From Brevibacillus fluminis (GTDB lineage Bacteria > Bacillota > Bacilli > Brevibacillales > Brevibacillaceae), in assembly GCF_003710825.1 (NCBI RefSeq), contig NZ_RHHQ01000030.1, positions 1-63,413 on the forward strand: a stretch of 63,413 nt of DNA, written 5' to 3'. Position numbers and translations under genes: made by a program. Below the pieces are notes generated by a model. That model searched no databases. It was not told the DNA's origin and saw nothing but the letters and a program-made list of their open reading frames with translations. Shown here piece by piece: positions 16,946-23,915 of this stretch; the first letter of the stretch is position 1, and every line of letters starts with the position of its first letter.

Positions 16946-17700
16946 TGAGCGAGGAATGGATTGTCGGGAAAAACCCGATTATAGAAGCGCTGCGATCCGG
17001 CCGCACCATCAATAAAATCTGGATGGCGGAAGGGATCAACAAAAACCAGCTGGGGCCGATTCCGGGCCTAGCGAAAGAGCAAGGCGTTGTCATCACGACA
17101 GCGAACCGAAAAAAGCTGGACCAGCTGAGCAATACGGAGCATCATCAAGGCATCGTCGCTTCCGTCGCGGCTTATGATTACGTAGAAGTAGAGGACATGC
17201 TCGCACGCGCCAAGGAAAAGGGCGAGGTGCCGCTGCTGTTGATCCTCGATGAGCTCGAAGATCCGCACAACCTCGGATCGATCCTGCGCACAGCCGATTC
17301 GGTAGGCGCACATGGGGTCATCATCCCGAAACGCCGTTCGGTCTCTCTGACCGCGACAGTTGCGAAAGCGTCGGCGGGTGCGATTGAATATGTACCGGTC
17401 GCCCGCGTCACCAATCTGGTCAGAACGATGGAAGAGCTGAAGGAGCAAGGCGTATGGATTGCCGGTACGGACGCTTCTGCCAAGCAAGATTTTCGTGAGG
17501 GCGATTTCAGCATGCCGTTAGCACTTGTGATCGGCAGCGAAGGAAAGGGCATTAGCCGTTTGGTACGGGAGAACTGTGATTTCCTCTTCCACATTCCGAT
17601 GGCGGGTCAGGTGACGTCACTGAACGCGTCTGTGGCCGCTGCGCTCTTGATGTACGAAGTGTTCCGGGTAAGGAGTCCGCTTACGGCCCGGGTGAAATGA
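16942..17700 (+). CDS. rlmB: RlmB, 23S rRNA 2'-O-methyltransferase (SpoU/TrmH family)
   Basis: A 252-aa SPOUT methyltransferase, by homology modifying G2251 of 23S rRNA. It has an N-terminal L30-like substrate-binding domain and the three C-terminal knot motifs: DELEDPHNLGSILRTA, LVIGSEGKGISRLV and IPMAGQVTSLNASVA. The GAAGGAG site inside mrnC precedes the ATG. It lies in the RNA-processing cluster mrnC-rlmB-rae1. Confidence 0.93.
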   Translation: MMSEEWIVGKNPIIEALRSGRTINKIWMAEGINKNQLGPIPGLAKEQGVVITTANRKKLDQLSNTEHHQGIVASVAAYDYVEVEDMLARAKEKGEVPLLLILDELEDPHNLGSILRTADSVGAHGVIIPKRRSVSLTATVAKASAGAIEYVPVARVTNLVRTMEELKEQGVWIAGTDASAKQDFREGDFSMPLALVIGSEGKGISRLVRENCDFLFHIPMAGQVTSLNASVAAALLMYEVFRVRSPLTARVK

Positions 17701-17701
17701 A

Positions 17702-18226
17702 ATGGCAAAGAAGAAAGACAAATCCCTACTGATTGTGGATGGCTATAATATCATTGGGGCTTGGCCGAAATTGCGCGCGTTGAAAGATGAGGATCGGATC
17801 GATGACGCGCGCGATCTCCTCATCGCCCAGTTGGCCGAATACCAAAGCTATTACGGGATTCAGGTCGTCGTTGTATTCGACGCCTATACGGTGCCGGGAA
17901 TCGGCCGTAAACAATCCGAATACCAAATTGAGATCTTGTTCACCAAGGAAAAAGAGACAGCCGATGAACGCATCGAAAAAATCGTTTCGCAAAATTACCA
18001 AAAAAATCGACAAATCTATGTAGCGACCTCCGACTACACGTCGCAGCGGGTTATTTTTGGACAAGGAGCCTTGCGAAAATCAGCTCGGGAGTTATTGCTT
18101 GATATAGAAGTTGCAGGGAAAGAAATCAAGGAACAAGTCGCCAAAACGCGGGAAGATCGCTTTACTTCAAAGATACCATTGAGTGATGAAATAGCGAAAA
18201 TTTTCGAAAAATGGCGAAGGGAGTAG
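17702..18226 (+). CDS. rae1: Rae1 (YacP), ribosome-associated NYN endoribonuclease
   Basis: A 174-aa NYN (PIN-like) domain protein whose Bacillus homologue cleaves mRNA in the ribosomal A site. Acidic active-site motifs are visible: LLIVDGYNIIGAWP at the N-terminus, VVFDAYTVPG, ADERIEKIV and VATSDYTSQ. It starts one base after the rlmB stop codon, so it belongs to the same transcript. Confidence 0.93.
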   Translation: MAKKKDKSLLIVDGYNIIGAWPKLRALKDEDRIDDARDLLIAQLAEYQSYYGIQVVVVFDAYTVPGIGRKQSEYQIEILFTKEKETADERIEKIVSQNYQKNRQIYVATSDYTSQRVIFGQGALRKSARELLLDIEVAGKEIKEQVAKTREDRFTSKIPLSDEIAKIFEKWRRE

Positions 18227-18237
18227 ACGAGACTTGG

Positions 18238-18267
18238 TTGACGCTATTTTGGCGATTCATGTATAAT
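18238..18267 (+). promoter_or_regulatory. sigma-A promoter of sigH
   Basis: TTGACG (18238-18243) and a perfect TATAAT (18262-18267) with an 18-base spacer, 40 bases before the sigH start. AbrB control is known in Bacillus but cannot be read from the sequence here. Confidence 0.8.
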
Positions 18268-18307
18268 AGCCATAGTTTATGGGAAATCAGTTGTCGGAGG
18301 GATAATC

Positions 18308-18958
18308 GTGAGCGTTGACCTCAAGGAGTTGAAATATACCCAGTATGAACTGATGTCCGATGAAGAAGTAGTAGATTTGGTAAGAGATAATGACGCCGAG
18401 GCGTTGGAATACTTGATCAATAAATATAAAAATTTCGTGCGAGCGAAGGCCCGGTCGTATTTTCTGATCGGAGCGGATCGCGAAGATATTGTGCAGGAGG
18501 GCATGATCGGGCTGTACAAATCGATTCGTGATTTTCGCGGTGACAAACTCACATCGTTCAAAGCGTTTGCTGAGCTGTGCATCACGCGCCAAATTATCAC
18601 AGCGATCAAGACGGCCACAAGGCAGAAGCATATTCCGCTGAACTCTTACGTTTCGTTGGACAAGCCAATTTACGACGAAGATTCCGATCGTACTTTGCTG
18701 GATGTTATCTGCGGCACGAAAGTGACAGATCCAGAAGAGCTATTTATCAATCGCGAGGAATTTGACGACATCGAAGGCAAAATGAGCGAGATTTTGAGTG
18801 AGCTGGAACGTCAGGTGCTTATGCTTTATTTAGATGGACGATCCTATCAGCAGATCGCTGTTGAGTTGAAACGACATGTCAAATCGATCGACAATGCACT
18901 ACAACGCGTAAAACGGAAACTGGAAAAGTATCTGGAAGGCAGAGAGATTCATTTGTAA
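18308..18958 (+). CDS. sigH: RNA polymerase sigma-H factor
   Basis: Sigma-H (Spo0H) directs early sporulation and competence genes. The 216-aa protein has region 2 (ADREDIVQEGMIGLYKSIRDF and the -10 recognition helix around KAFAELCITRQIITAI) and region 4 with the helix-turn-helix SYQQIAVELKRHVKSIDNAL. GTG 18308 follows GGAGGGAT. It has its own promoter and ends in a terminator overlapping the last codons, so it is a one-gene unit. Confidence 0.97.
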   Translation: MSVDLKELKYTQYELMSDEEVVDLVRDNDAEALEYLINKYKNFVRAKARSYFLIGADREDIVQEGMIGLYKSIRDFRGDKLTSFKAFAELCITRQIITAIKTATRQKHIPLNSYVSLDKPIYDEDSDRTLLDVICGTKVTDPEELFINREEFDDIEGKMSEILSELERQVLMLYLDGRSYQQIAVELKRHVKSIDNALQRVKRKLEKYLEGREIHL

Positions 18959-18978
18959 AAAATGAGCTCTCTTTTTTT
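18941..18978 (+). terminator. terminator overlapping the sigH stop codon
   Basis: AGAGAG and TCATT (18941-18953) pair with AATGA and CTCTCT (18961-18972), followed by seven Ts. The stem's left arm encodes the last residues of SigH. Confidence 0.75.
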
Positions 18979-19026
18979 GCACGTAAAAACTGGAACAAAT
19001 CCACTTACCTTTGTCAAGATGTTTTA

Positions 19027-19091
19027 TTGACATGAAGATTCCTGTATGATAAATTTGTTTAGGTAGCCGTAGAGGCCTATTCTATGGTTGC
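19027..19091 (+). promoter_or_regulatory. promoter candidate and 5' hairpin ahead of rpmG-secE-nusG
   Basis: A perfect TTGACA (19027-19032) is followed by a poor -10: TAAATT at 17 bases, or TATGAT at only 12. Just downstream GTAGCCGTAGA (19063-19073) pairs with TCTATGGTTGC (19081-19091) with G-U pairs around a 7-base loop. The whole 301-base gap between sigH and rpmG holds this, a smaller CGGC/GCCG hairpin near 19150, and no gene I can support. Confidence 0.45.
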
Positions 19092-19259
19092 TTCTTTTAA
19101 ATGGTCACCGGAAAGAAAGTAGCGGTTTTTTCCTGTACTGTTTAGAGCGGCGGCCAAGCCGTTAACTAAGGTTATACCGGAAGTTTGGCAATGTCGAATT
19201 TCCTACTGTTTTTTACTTTTTTATTACGTAATGTATCAGTTGAGATGGAGGTGGCAATG

Positions 19260-19409
19260 ATGCGAGTAAATGTAACGTTGGCATGCACTGAGTGCGGAGA
19301 GCGTAACTATATCACCACCAAGAATAAGCGTACGAATCCTGAACGCATCGAGCTGAAAAAGTATTGCTCCCGCGATAAAAAGCAAACAGCACATCGTGAG
19401 ACCAAGTAA
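19260..19409 (+). CDS. rpmG: ribosomal protein L33 (three-cysteine variant)
   Basis: A 49-aa large-subunit protein of the usual length, starting MRVNVTLAC. ATG 19260 (or the adjacent ATG 19257) follows GGAGGTGG. Zinc-type L33 has two CXXC pairs; here only C9, C12 and C36 are present, and the fourth position is D39 (CSRD). The body otherwise resembles the cysteine-free Bacillus paralogue. Whether it binds zinc is uncertain. First gene of the secE-nusG cluster. Confidence 0.95.
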   Translation: MRVNVTLACTECGERNYITTKNKRTNPERIELKKYCSRDKKQTAHRETK

Positions 19410-19441
19410 TTATGCAAGTCACGAAGTCTGGGGGTAGCTCT

Positions 19442-19645
19442 GTGAGTTTTCTTTCGAGGTTTCGTCGTTTTGGCGAATTCTTTGGTGATGTTTGGTCCGA
19501 ATTGAAGAAAGTTCGCTGGCCGAACCGTAAAGAGCTCATCAATTACACAAGCGTCGTGCTCTTTACGGTAGTACTGCTAGCTGTGTATTTCTTTGTGATT
19601 GATTTGGGCATTTCGCGCTTAATCGATCTGATTTTAGGCAAGTAA
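19442..19645 (+). CDS. secE: SecE, preprotein translocase subunit
   Basis: A 67-aa single-span membrane protein that clamps SecY. It has an N-terminal amphipathic helix, the conserved ELKKVRWPNRKEL motif, and one transmembrane helix (about residues 34-54). GTG 19442 is preferred because GGGGGTAG precedes it; an in-frame ATG at 19412 would add 10 residues but has only a weak ribosome site. It lies between rpmG and nusG as in other Bacillota. Confidence 0.93.
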   Translation: MSFLSRFRRFGEFFGDVWSELKKVRWPNRKELINYTSVVLFTVVLLAVYFFVIDLGISRLIDLILGK

Positions 19646-19691
19646 TATTTCAAGACCTGGGAGGGACGGACGGGTTATCGTCCTCGTGGAT

Positions 19692-20228
19692 ATGGAAAAA
19701 GCGTGGTATGTTGTTCATACGTACTCTGGGTATGAAAACAAGGTAAAAACGAATCTGGAAAAACGCGTCGAGTCGATGGGAATGGAAGATAAGATCTTCC
19801 GCGTTCTCGTTCCTACCGAAGAAGAGGTAGAAACCAAGGATGGCAAAAAGCGTACCGTCACCAAGAAGGTGTTTCCTGGATACGTCCTTGTTGAGATGGT
19901 CATGACCGACGACTCTTGGTATGTCGTACGGAATACCCCTGGAGTGACAGGCTTTGTAGGGTCCACGGGAGCCGGGTCCAAGCCGACCGCGCTGTTGCCG
20001 CAAGAGGCGGATGCCATCCTGCGTCACATGGGGATTGAGCAGCCGAAGGTCAGGGTTGATTTCGCGTTGCGTGATATGGTTCGCGTTAAGGACGGTCCGT
20101 TTGCGAACCGTTCTGGCGAAATCATCGAGATTCAGCCGGACAAGCAAAAGGTTCGCGTTCTTGTGGACATTTTCGGTCGAGAAACGCCGGTTGAATTGGA
20201 TTTTACACAAGTTGACAAATTGGATTAG
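19692..20228 (+). CDS. nusG: NusG, transcription elongation / pausing factor
   Basis: A 178-aa NusG with the N-terminal NGN domain (MEKAWYVVHTYSGYENKV; VFPGYVLVEM) and a C-terminal KOW domain (VRVKDGPFANRSGEI). ATG 19692 gives the classical start. No strong Shine-Dalgarno is adjacent (GGGAGG lies about 25 bases away), and GTG 19686 is an alternative. It binds RNA polymerase and connects to termination and translation. Confidence 0.97.
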   Translation: MEKAWYVVHTYSGYENKVKTNLEKRVESMGMEDKIFRVLVPTEEEVETKDGKKRTVTKKVFPGYVLVEMVMTDDSWYVVRNTPGVTGFVGSTGAGSKPTALLPQEADAILRHMGIEQPKVRVDFALRDMVRVKDGPFANRSGEIIEIQPDKQKVRVLVDIFGRETPVELDFTQVDKLD

Positions 20229-20276
20229 GATGCATCTTGAAAAGTATCTCCTAATATGATACATTTCAATTTGTTT

Positions 20277-20322
20277 AAAAGCGGTTTACGCCGTTTTTGG
20301 AATCCGCACCAATTTGCGGTTC
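20277..20322 (+). terminator. terminator-like hairpins after nusG
   Basis: AAAA-CGG and CCG-TTTTT (about 20277-20297, with one bulge) form a weak terminator stem. A second hairpin follows directly, GGAA-CCGCA with TGCGG-TTCC (20299-20322). The 200-base gap to rplK contains no gene; the second hairpin may be a leader element of rplK. Confidence 0.45.
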
Positions 20323-20430
20323 CCACACTCTTGTATATAACTGAAAGTCCTACTACATAGGCTTTCTCGGAGCAAGTGGGAGGGGATTTTCCCCGCTAAT
20401 TACCACAATAGATGTAAGGAGGTGTTTTAC

Positions 20431-20856
20431 GTGGCTAAGAAGGTTATCCGCGTAATTAAATTACAAATCCCAGCAGGTAAAGCGAATCCTGCACCTCCAG
20501 TAGGTCCGGCTCTCGGTCAAGCTGGTGTAAATATCATGGGCTTCTGCAAAGAGTTTAACGCTCGCACAGAAAGCGAAGTAGGTATGATCATCCCGGTTGA
20601 AATCACCGTGTTTGAAGATCGTTCCTTCACGTTCATTACCAAAACTCCTCCAGCGGCTGTTCTGTTGAAGAAAGCTGCAGGCATCGAGTCCGGTTCTGGC
20701 GTGCCTAACAAAACAAAAGTAGCTACTCTGAAGCGTGATAAAGTTCGCGAAATCGCTGAACTGAAACGCCCAGACCTGAACGCTGCTGACGTTGAGGCAG
20801 CTATGCGCATGATCGAAGGAACAGCACGTTCCATGGGTATCGTTATCGTTGACTAA
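20431..20856 (+). CDS. rplK: ribosomal protein L11
   Basis: A 141-aa protein of the standard length that binds the GTPase-associated centre of 23S rRNA. The N-terminus KKVIRVIKLQIPAGKANPAPPVG carries the proline-rich linker typical of L11. GTG 20431 follows TAAGGAGGTG by 8 bases; the frame extends slightly upstream into the ribosome site only. L11 with L10-L12 recruits translational factors and mediates stringent signalling. Confidence 0.98.
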   Translation: MAKKVIRVIKLQIPAGKANPAPPVGPALGQAGVNIMGFCKEFNARTESEVGMIIPVEITVFEDRSFTFITKTPPAAVLLKKAAGIESGSGVPNKTKVATLKRDKVREIAELKRPDLNAADVEAAMRMIEGTARSMGIVIVD

Positions 20857-20873
20857 TTAACGATAATCCGAGC

Positions 20874-20978
20874 GGGGTACGCTTGCGTGCCCCCCTCTTT
20901 TTGAGGGATGTCAAGACGTTGATCATAGAGTTTGAGATGACCGCTTGCGGTCAACAAAACGGTAGGTTACGTTTTGTT
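20874..20978 (+). promoter_or_regulatory. hairpin cluster between rplK and rplA (attenuator-like)
   Basis: Three stems lie in the gap: GGGGTACG with CGTGCCCC then CCTCTTTTT (20874-20902), which looks like a terminator; TGACCG with CGGTCA (20938-20953); and ACAAAACG with CGTTTTGT (20955-20978). Partial termination or L1 feedback is possible. No close match to a leader I know could be assigned. Confidence 0.5.
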
Positions 20979-21026
20979 CTGTGGGAGGATTAAACCGCTA
21001 CGACCACATTGAAGGGAGAATGCATG

Positions 21027-21710
21027 ATGCCGAAACATGGTAAAAAATATCAAGAAGCGATCAAGCAGATTGATAAAAATAAAGTATACGAAGTAAACGA
21101 AGCGATCGAACTGGTTAAAAAAGTTGCGAGCGCAAAATTCGACGAATCCGTTGAAGCAGCTTTCCGTTTGGGTGTAGACCCTAAACGTGCTGACCAACAA
21201 ATCCGTGGTGCTGTTGTTCTTCCTAACGGTACTGGTAAAGTACAACGCGTTCTCGTTTTCGCAAAAGGCGAGAAAGCGAAAGAAGCGGAAGCAGCAGGCG
21301 CTGATTATGTAGGCGATGCAGACATGATCGCGAAAATCCAAGGTGGATGGTTTGAATTCGACGTAGTAGTAGCTACACCTGACATGATGGGTGAAGTAGG
21401 TAAACTGGGTCGCGTATTGGGTCCTAAAGGTCTCATGCCAAACCCTAAAACTGGTACTGTTTCGTTCGATGTAACCAAAGCTGTTAACGAAATCAAAGCT
21501 GGTAAAATCGAGTACCGTGTTGATAAAGCAGGTAACATCCATGCGCCAATCGGTAAAGTTTCTTTCGAAGCAGAGAAACTGGCAGAGAACCTGGCTGCAT
21601 TGACTGATGCGCTGAACCGTGCAAAACCGGCAGCTGCTAAAGGTGTTTACATGAAAAACGTAACGATCAGCTCCACTATGGGTCCTGGCGTACGTGTTGC
21701 TGTAAAATAA
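21027..21710 (+). CDS. rplA: ribosomal protein L1
   Basis: A 227-aa L1-stalk protein that helps release deacylated tRNA; in many bacteria it also represses its own operon. It has the typical start PKHGKKYQEA, the GRVLGPKGLMPNPKTGTV motif and the C-terminal MKNVTISSTMGPGV. ATG 21027 or 21024 could be used; GGGAG precedes both. Confidence 0.97.
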   Translation: MPKHGKKYQEAIKQIDKNKVYEVNEAIELVKKVASAKFDESVEAAFRLGVDPKRADQQIRGAVVLPNGTGKVQRVLVFAKGEKAKEAEAAGADYVGDADMIAKIQGGWFEFDVVVATPDMMGEVGKLGRVLGPKGLMPNPKTGTVSFDVTKAVNEIKAGKIEYRVDKAGNIHAPIGKVSFEAEKLAENLAALTDALNRAKPAAAKGVYMKNVTISSTMGPGVRVAVK

Positions 21711-21716
21711 TAGCAC

Positions 21717-21746
21717 TTGACTTAATCGGATCAACCGTGATATGAT
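21717..21746 (+). promoter_or_regulatory. sigma-A promoter of rplJ-rplL
   Basis: TTGACT (21717-21722) and TATGAT (21741-21746) with an 18-base spacer and an extended -10 TG (21738-21739). It drives the L10 leader. Confidence 0.75.
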
Positions 21747-21764
21747 TATTGCTGTTGATGAAAC

Positions 21765-21905
21765 GAATAATGTCATGCCGTAGACCGAAGGTGCTTAGCT
21801 CGCAGAGCTAGCTTAATATCCCTCAGAGGCGTGTAATGGATACCAAAAAAGAGTTTTCTCTTTTGCGATACATTATGCCCTCGTGTCTACGAGGGCATTA
21901 TTCAT
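21765..21905 (+). promoter_or_regulatory. L10 ribosomal protein leader with intrinsic terminator
   Basis: The sequence GCCGTAGACCGAAGGTGC (21777 on) and GCTTAATATCCCTCAGAGG match the conserved core of the Bacillota L10 leader, where L10(L12)4 binds. It ends in the stem TGCCCTCG / CGAGGGCA (21876-21897) and ATTATTC, a regulated terminator. Excess L10 complex should stop transcription before rplJ. Confidence 0.85.
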
Positions 21906-21937
21906 TGTTTGAGGAATTACGTACGGGAGGTGTAACC

Positions 21938-22453
21938 ATGGCTGAAATTCGTCCAACCGTCATTCGCGAAGAGAAAGTACAAGCTATCAACGAGATCGCA
22001 ACTAAATTGCGTGAAAGCCAAACGACAGTTGTTGCTGACTATCGCGGACTGACTGTAGCTCAAGTTACTGATCTTCGTAAGCAACTGCGCGAAGCAGGTA
22101 TTGAATTCAAAGTTCTGAAAAATACCTTGACTCGTCTTGCTACGAAGCAAGAAGGTTTGTCTGATCTTGATGAACATCTGCTGGGTCCAAACGCAATCGC
22201 GTTTTCACCTAACGATCTGATCGCTCCGGCGAAGATCCTGGTAGATTTCGCAAAGAAAAACGACAAGCTGGAAGTAAAAGGCGGTATCATCGAGGGTAAA
22301 GTAGTTGGTGCTGAGGAGATTAAACAACTCGCATCCCTGCCATCCCGCGAAGGTCTGTTGTCTATGCTTCTTTCCGTTCTGCAAGCTCCTATGCGCAATG
22401 TTGCGCTTGCGGTTAAAGCTGTTGCAGAGCAAAAAGAAGAGCAAGGCGCTTAA
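21938..22453 (+). CDS. rplJ: ribosomal protein L10
   Basis: A 171-aa stalk base protein that anchors L7/L12 dimers. It has an N-terminal rRNA-binding domain (VVADYRGLTV) and a C-terminal helix for L12 binding ending EQKEEQGA. ATG 21938 follows GGGAGGTG by 6 bases; the frame open from 21836 overlaps the leader terminator and is rejected. Autoregulated through the leader just upstream. Confidence 0.98.
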   Translation: MAEIRPTVIREEKVQAINEIATKLRESQTTVVADYRGLTVAQVTDLRKQLREAGIEFKVLKNTLTRLATKQEGLSDLDEHLLGPNAIAFSPNDLIAPAKILVDFAKKNDKLEVKGGIIEGKVVGAEEIKQLASLPSREGLLSMLLSVLQAPMRNVALAVKAVAEQKEEQGA

Positions 22454-22463
22454 TTTAAAAAAG

Positions 22464-22483
22464 AAAAACGCGTTGGCGTTTTT
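22464..22483 (+). terminator. terminator-like hairpin between rplJ and rplL
   Basis: AAAAACGC and GCGTTTTT form a perfect 8-base stem with a GTTG loop, ending 7 bases before the rplL ribosome-binding site. It could attenuate, mark an mRNA end, or shape translation of rplL. Confidence 0.5.
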
Positions 22484-22504
22484 ATGAACAGGAGGATATT
22501 TAAG

Positions 22505-22867
22505 ATGAGCAAAGAGCAAATCTTGGAAGCGATTAAAGGCATGTCCGTTCTCGAACTGAACGATCTGGTAAAAGCAATTGAAGAAGAATTCGGTGTTACT
22601 GCTGCTGCTCCAGTAGCTGTAGTTGCTGGTGGCGGCGCTGAAGCAGTTGCTGAGCAAACTGAATTCAACGTTAACCTGGTTAGCGGTGGAGCTTCCAAAA
22701 TCAACGTTATCAAAGTTGTTCGCGAGCTGACTGGTTTGGGTCTGAAAGAAGCAAAAGACCTGGTAGACAACGCTCCAAAAACAATCAAAGAAGGCATTTC
22801 CAAAGACGAAGCAGAAGCTTTGAAAGCAAAATTGGAAGAAGCCGGCGCTACTGTAGAAGTAAAGTAA
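22505..22867 (+). CDS. rplL: ribosomal protein L7/L12
   Basis: A 120-aa stalk protein, present in several copies per ribosome, that recruits GTPase factors. N-terminal dimerisation domain (SKEQILEAIKGMSVLELNDLV), alanine-rich hinge (about 35-52), and globular C-terminal domain (KINVIKVVRELTGLGLKEAKDLV). ATG 22505 follows AGGAGG. Confidence 0.98.
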   Translation: MSKEQILEAIKGMSVLELNDLVKAIEEEFGVTAAAPVAVVAGGGAEAVAEQTEFNVNLVSGGASKINVIKVVRELTGLGLKEAKDLVDNAPKTIKEGISKDEAEALKAKLEEAGATVEVK

Positions 22868-22889
22868 TCGCTTCTTTTGTAAGATTGTT

Positions 22890-22920
22890 AAATCCCCTTG
22901 CCGGTGGCAGGGGGATTTTC
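22890..22920 (+). terminator. rho-independent terminator after rplL
   Basis: AAATCCCCTTGCC pairs with GGCAGGGGGATTT around GGT, followed by TC; one T-G pair. It lies between rplL and the methyltransferase gene. Confidence 0.8.
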
Positions 22921-22954
22921 AACGTACAGCTATATTTCGAAAGGTGTGTGCGCG

Positions 22955-23551
22955 TTGGCCGATCATTACTATACCCAAAAGCCTGGTGCAGCTCATGATG
23001 AGCGGATCTTTGATTTTGTATTACGCGACCATGAGTTCCGCTTCATGACAGACGCTGGAGTGTTTTCGCGTGACAGAGTGGATTTTGGCAGCTTGTTATT
23101 AATTGAAACGATGCAAATTTCCCAAACGGCGCGCGTGCTGGACGTAGGCTGTGGGTACGGGCCGATCGGACTCTGTGCAGCGAAATTGGCGAATCAGGGA
23201 CACGTTACGATGATTGACGTAAATGAGCGGGCGGTCGGACTTGCGCGTGGGAATGCAGAGCGAAATCAGATCAAGAATGTAGAGATTCTGCAGAGTGACA
23301 TTTACGAAGCAGTAAAGGGGCGCGTTTTTGATGTGATTTTGACCAATCCACCGATTCGTGCGGGAAAAGAGACTGTGCATCGCATCTTTACCGAGGGGCA
23401 TGAACTGCTAAGTGAAGGCGGCGAAATGTGGGTCGTCATTCAGAAAAAGCAGGGAGCGCCGTCTGCCTTGAAAAAGCTGCAGGAGATTTACCAGGATGTT
23501 GAGGAAGTCGAACGCAGCAAAGGGTATTTCATTTTCCGTGCACGTAAGTAG
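22955..23551 (+). CDS. ybxB: class I SAM-dependent methyltransferase (RsmC-like, YbxB)
   Basis: A 198-aa methyltransferase of the RsmC/RsmD type, probably acting on 16S rRNA or another guanine. SAM motif I is VLDVGCGYGPIG, and the catalytic NPP-type motif is LTNPPIRAG. TTG 22955 is chosen because AAAGGTG precedes it and the product opens ADHYYTQKP like Bacillus YbxB; the frame from 22898 starts inside the rplL terminator. Between rplL and rpoB, the usual place for ybxB. Confidence 0.9.
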   Translation: MADHYYTQKPGAAHDERIFDFVLRDHEFRFMTDAGVFSRDRVDFGSLLLIETMQISQTARVLDVGCGYGPIGLCAAKLANQGHVTMIDVNERAVGLARGNAERNQIKNVEILQSDIYEAVKGRVFDVILTNPPIRAGKETVHRIFTEGHELLSEGGEMWVVIQKKQGAPSALKKLQEIYQDVEEVERSKGYFIFRARK

Positions 23552-23571
23552 AGTGAATGTGTAACTTACTC

Positions 23572-23600
23572 TTGACGCTAATTTTTGGTTGTGTTAGTAT
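23572..23600 (+). promoter_or_regulatory. sigma-A promoter of rpoB-rpoC
   Basis: TTGACG (23572-23577), 17-base spacer, TAGTAT (23595-23600) with an extended -10 TG at 23592-23593. It gives a leader of about 310 bases. Confidence 0.7.
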
Positions 23601-23734
23601 TATAAAATGTCAATATGGGTTATTTGTCATTTTTATGTAATTCCTATTTGAATCCGCATTTTTCTTTCTTTTTCTAGTAAAGGGAGGAATGTAGGTGTAA
23701 AAAGATGGGAATTCTTTTAGAATAGAGATTCTCT

Positions 23735-23888
23735 GGGTTAAAAATGAGGTTAACCATTTAACCCATTTTTATTTTTACAGATAGGAATTTAGTACCGTTC
23801 CTATCTAGCTTTAAGAAAACCACGACTCCGCTGAAAGACTTGGCGTAGCATGGTTTTCTCAGTATGAAAAGCGTTTTGCGTTTTTCAT
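23735..23888 (+). promoter_or_regulatory. structured rpoB leader with four hairpins and a terminator-like U-tract
   Basis: The 364-base gap before rpoB has no gene. Its transcript can fold into GGGTTAAA/TTTAACCC (23735-23764) followed by ATTTTTATTTTT; GATAGGAA/TTCCTATC (23780-23805); GAAAACCA/TGGTTTTC (23815-23858); and ATGAAAAGCG/CGTTTTTCAT (23864-23888), which ends just before the rpoB ribosome site. This suggests attenuation control, but no known leader family was recognised. Confidence 0.6.
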
Positions 23889-23915
23889 GTAACACAGACA
23901 TGAGGGGTGAATGAG

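Noticed and set aside
19223..19232. Palindrome ATTACGTAAT before rpmG, considered as a Zur site
   Set aside because: The half-sites are in the wrong arrangement for the Bacillus Zur consensus and the palindrome is short.
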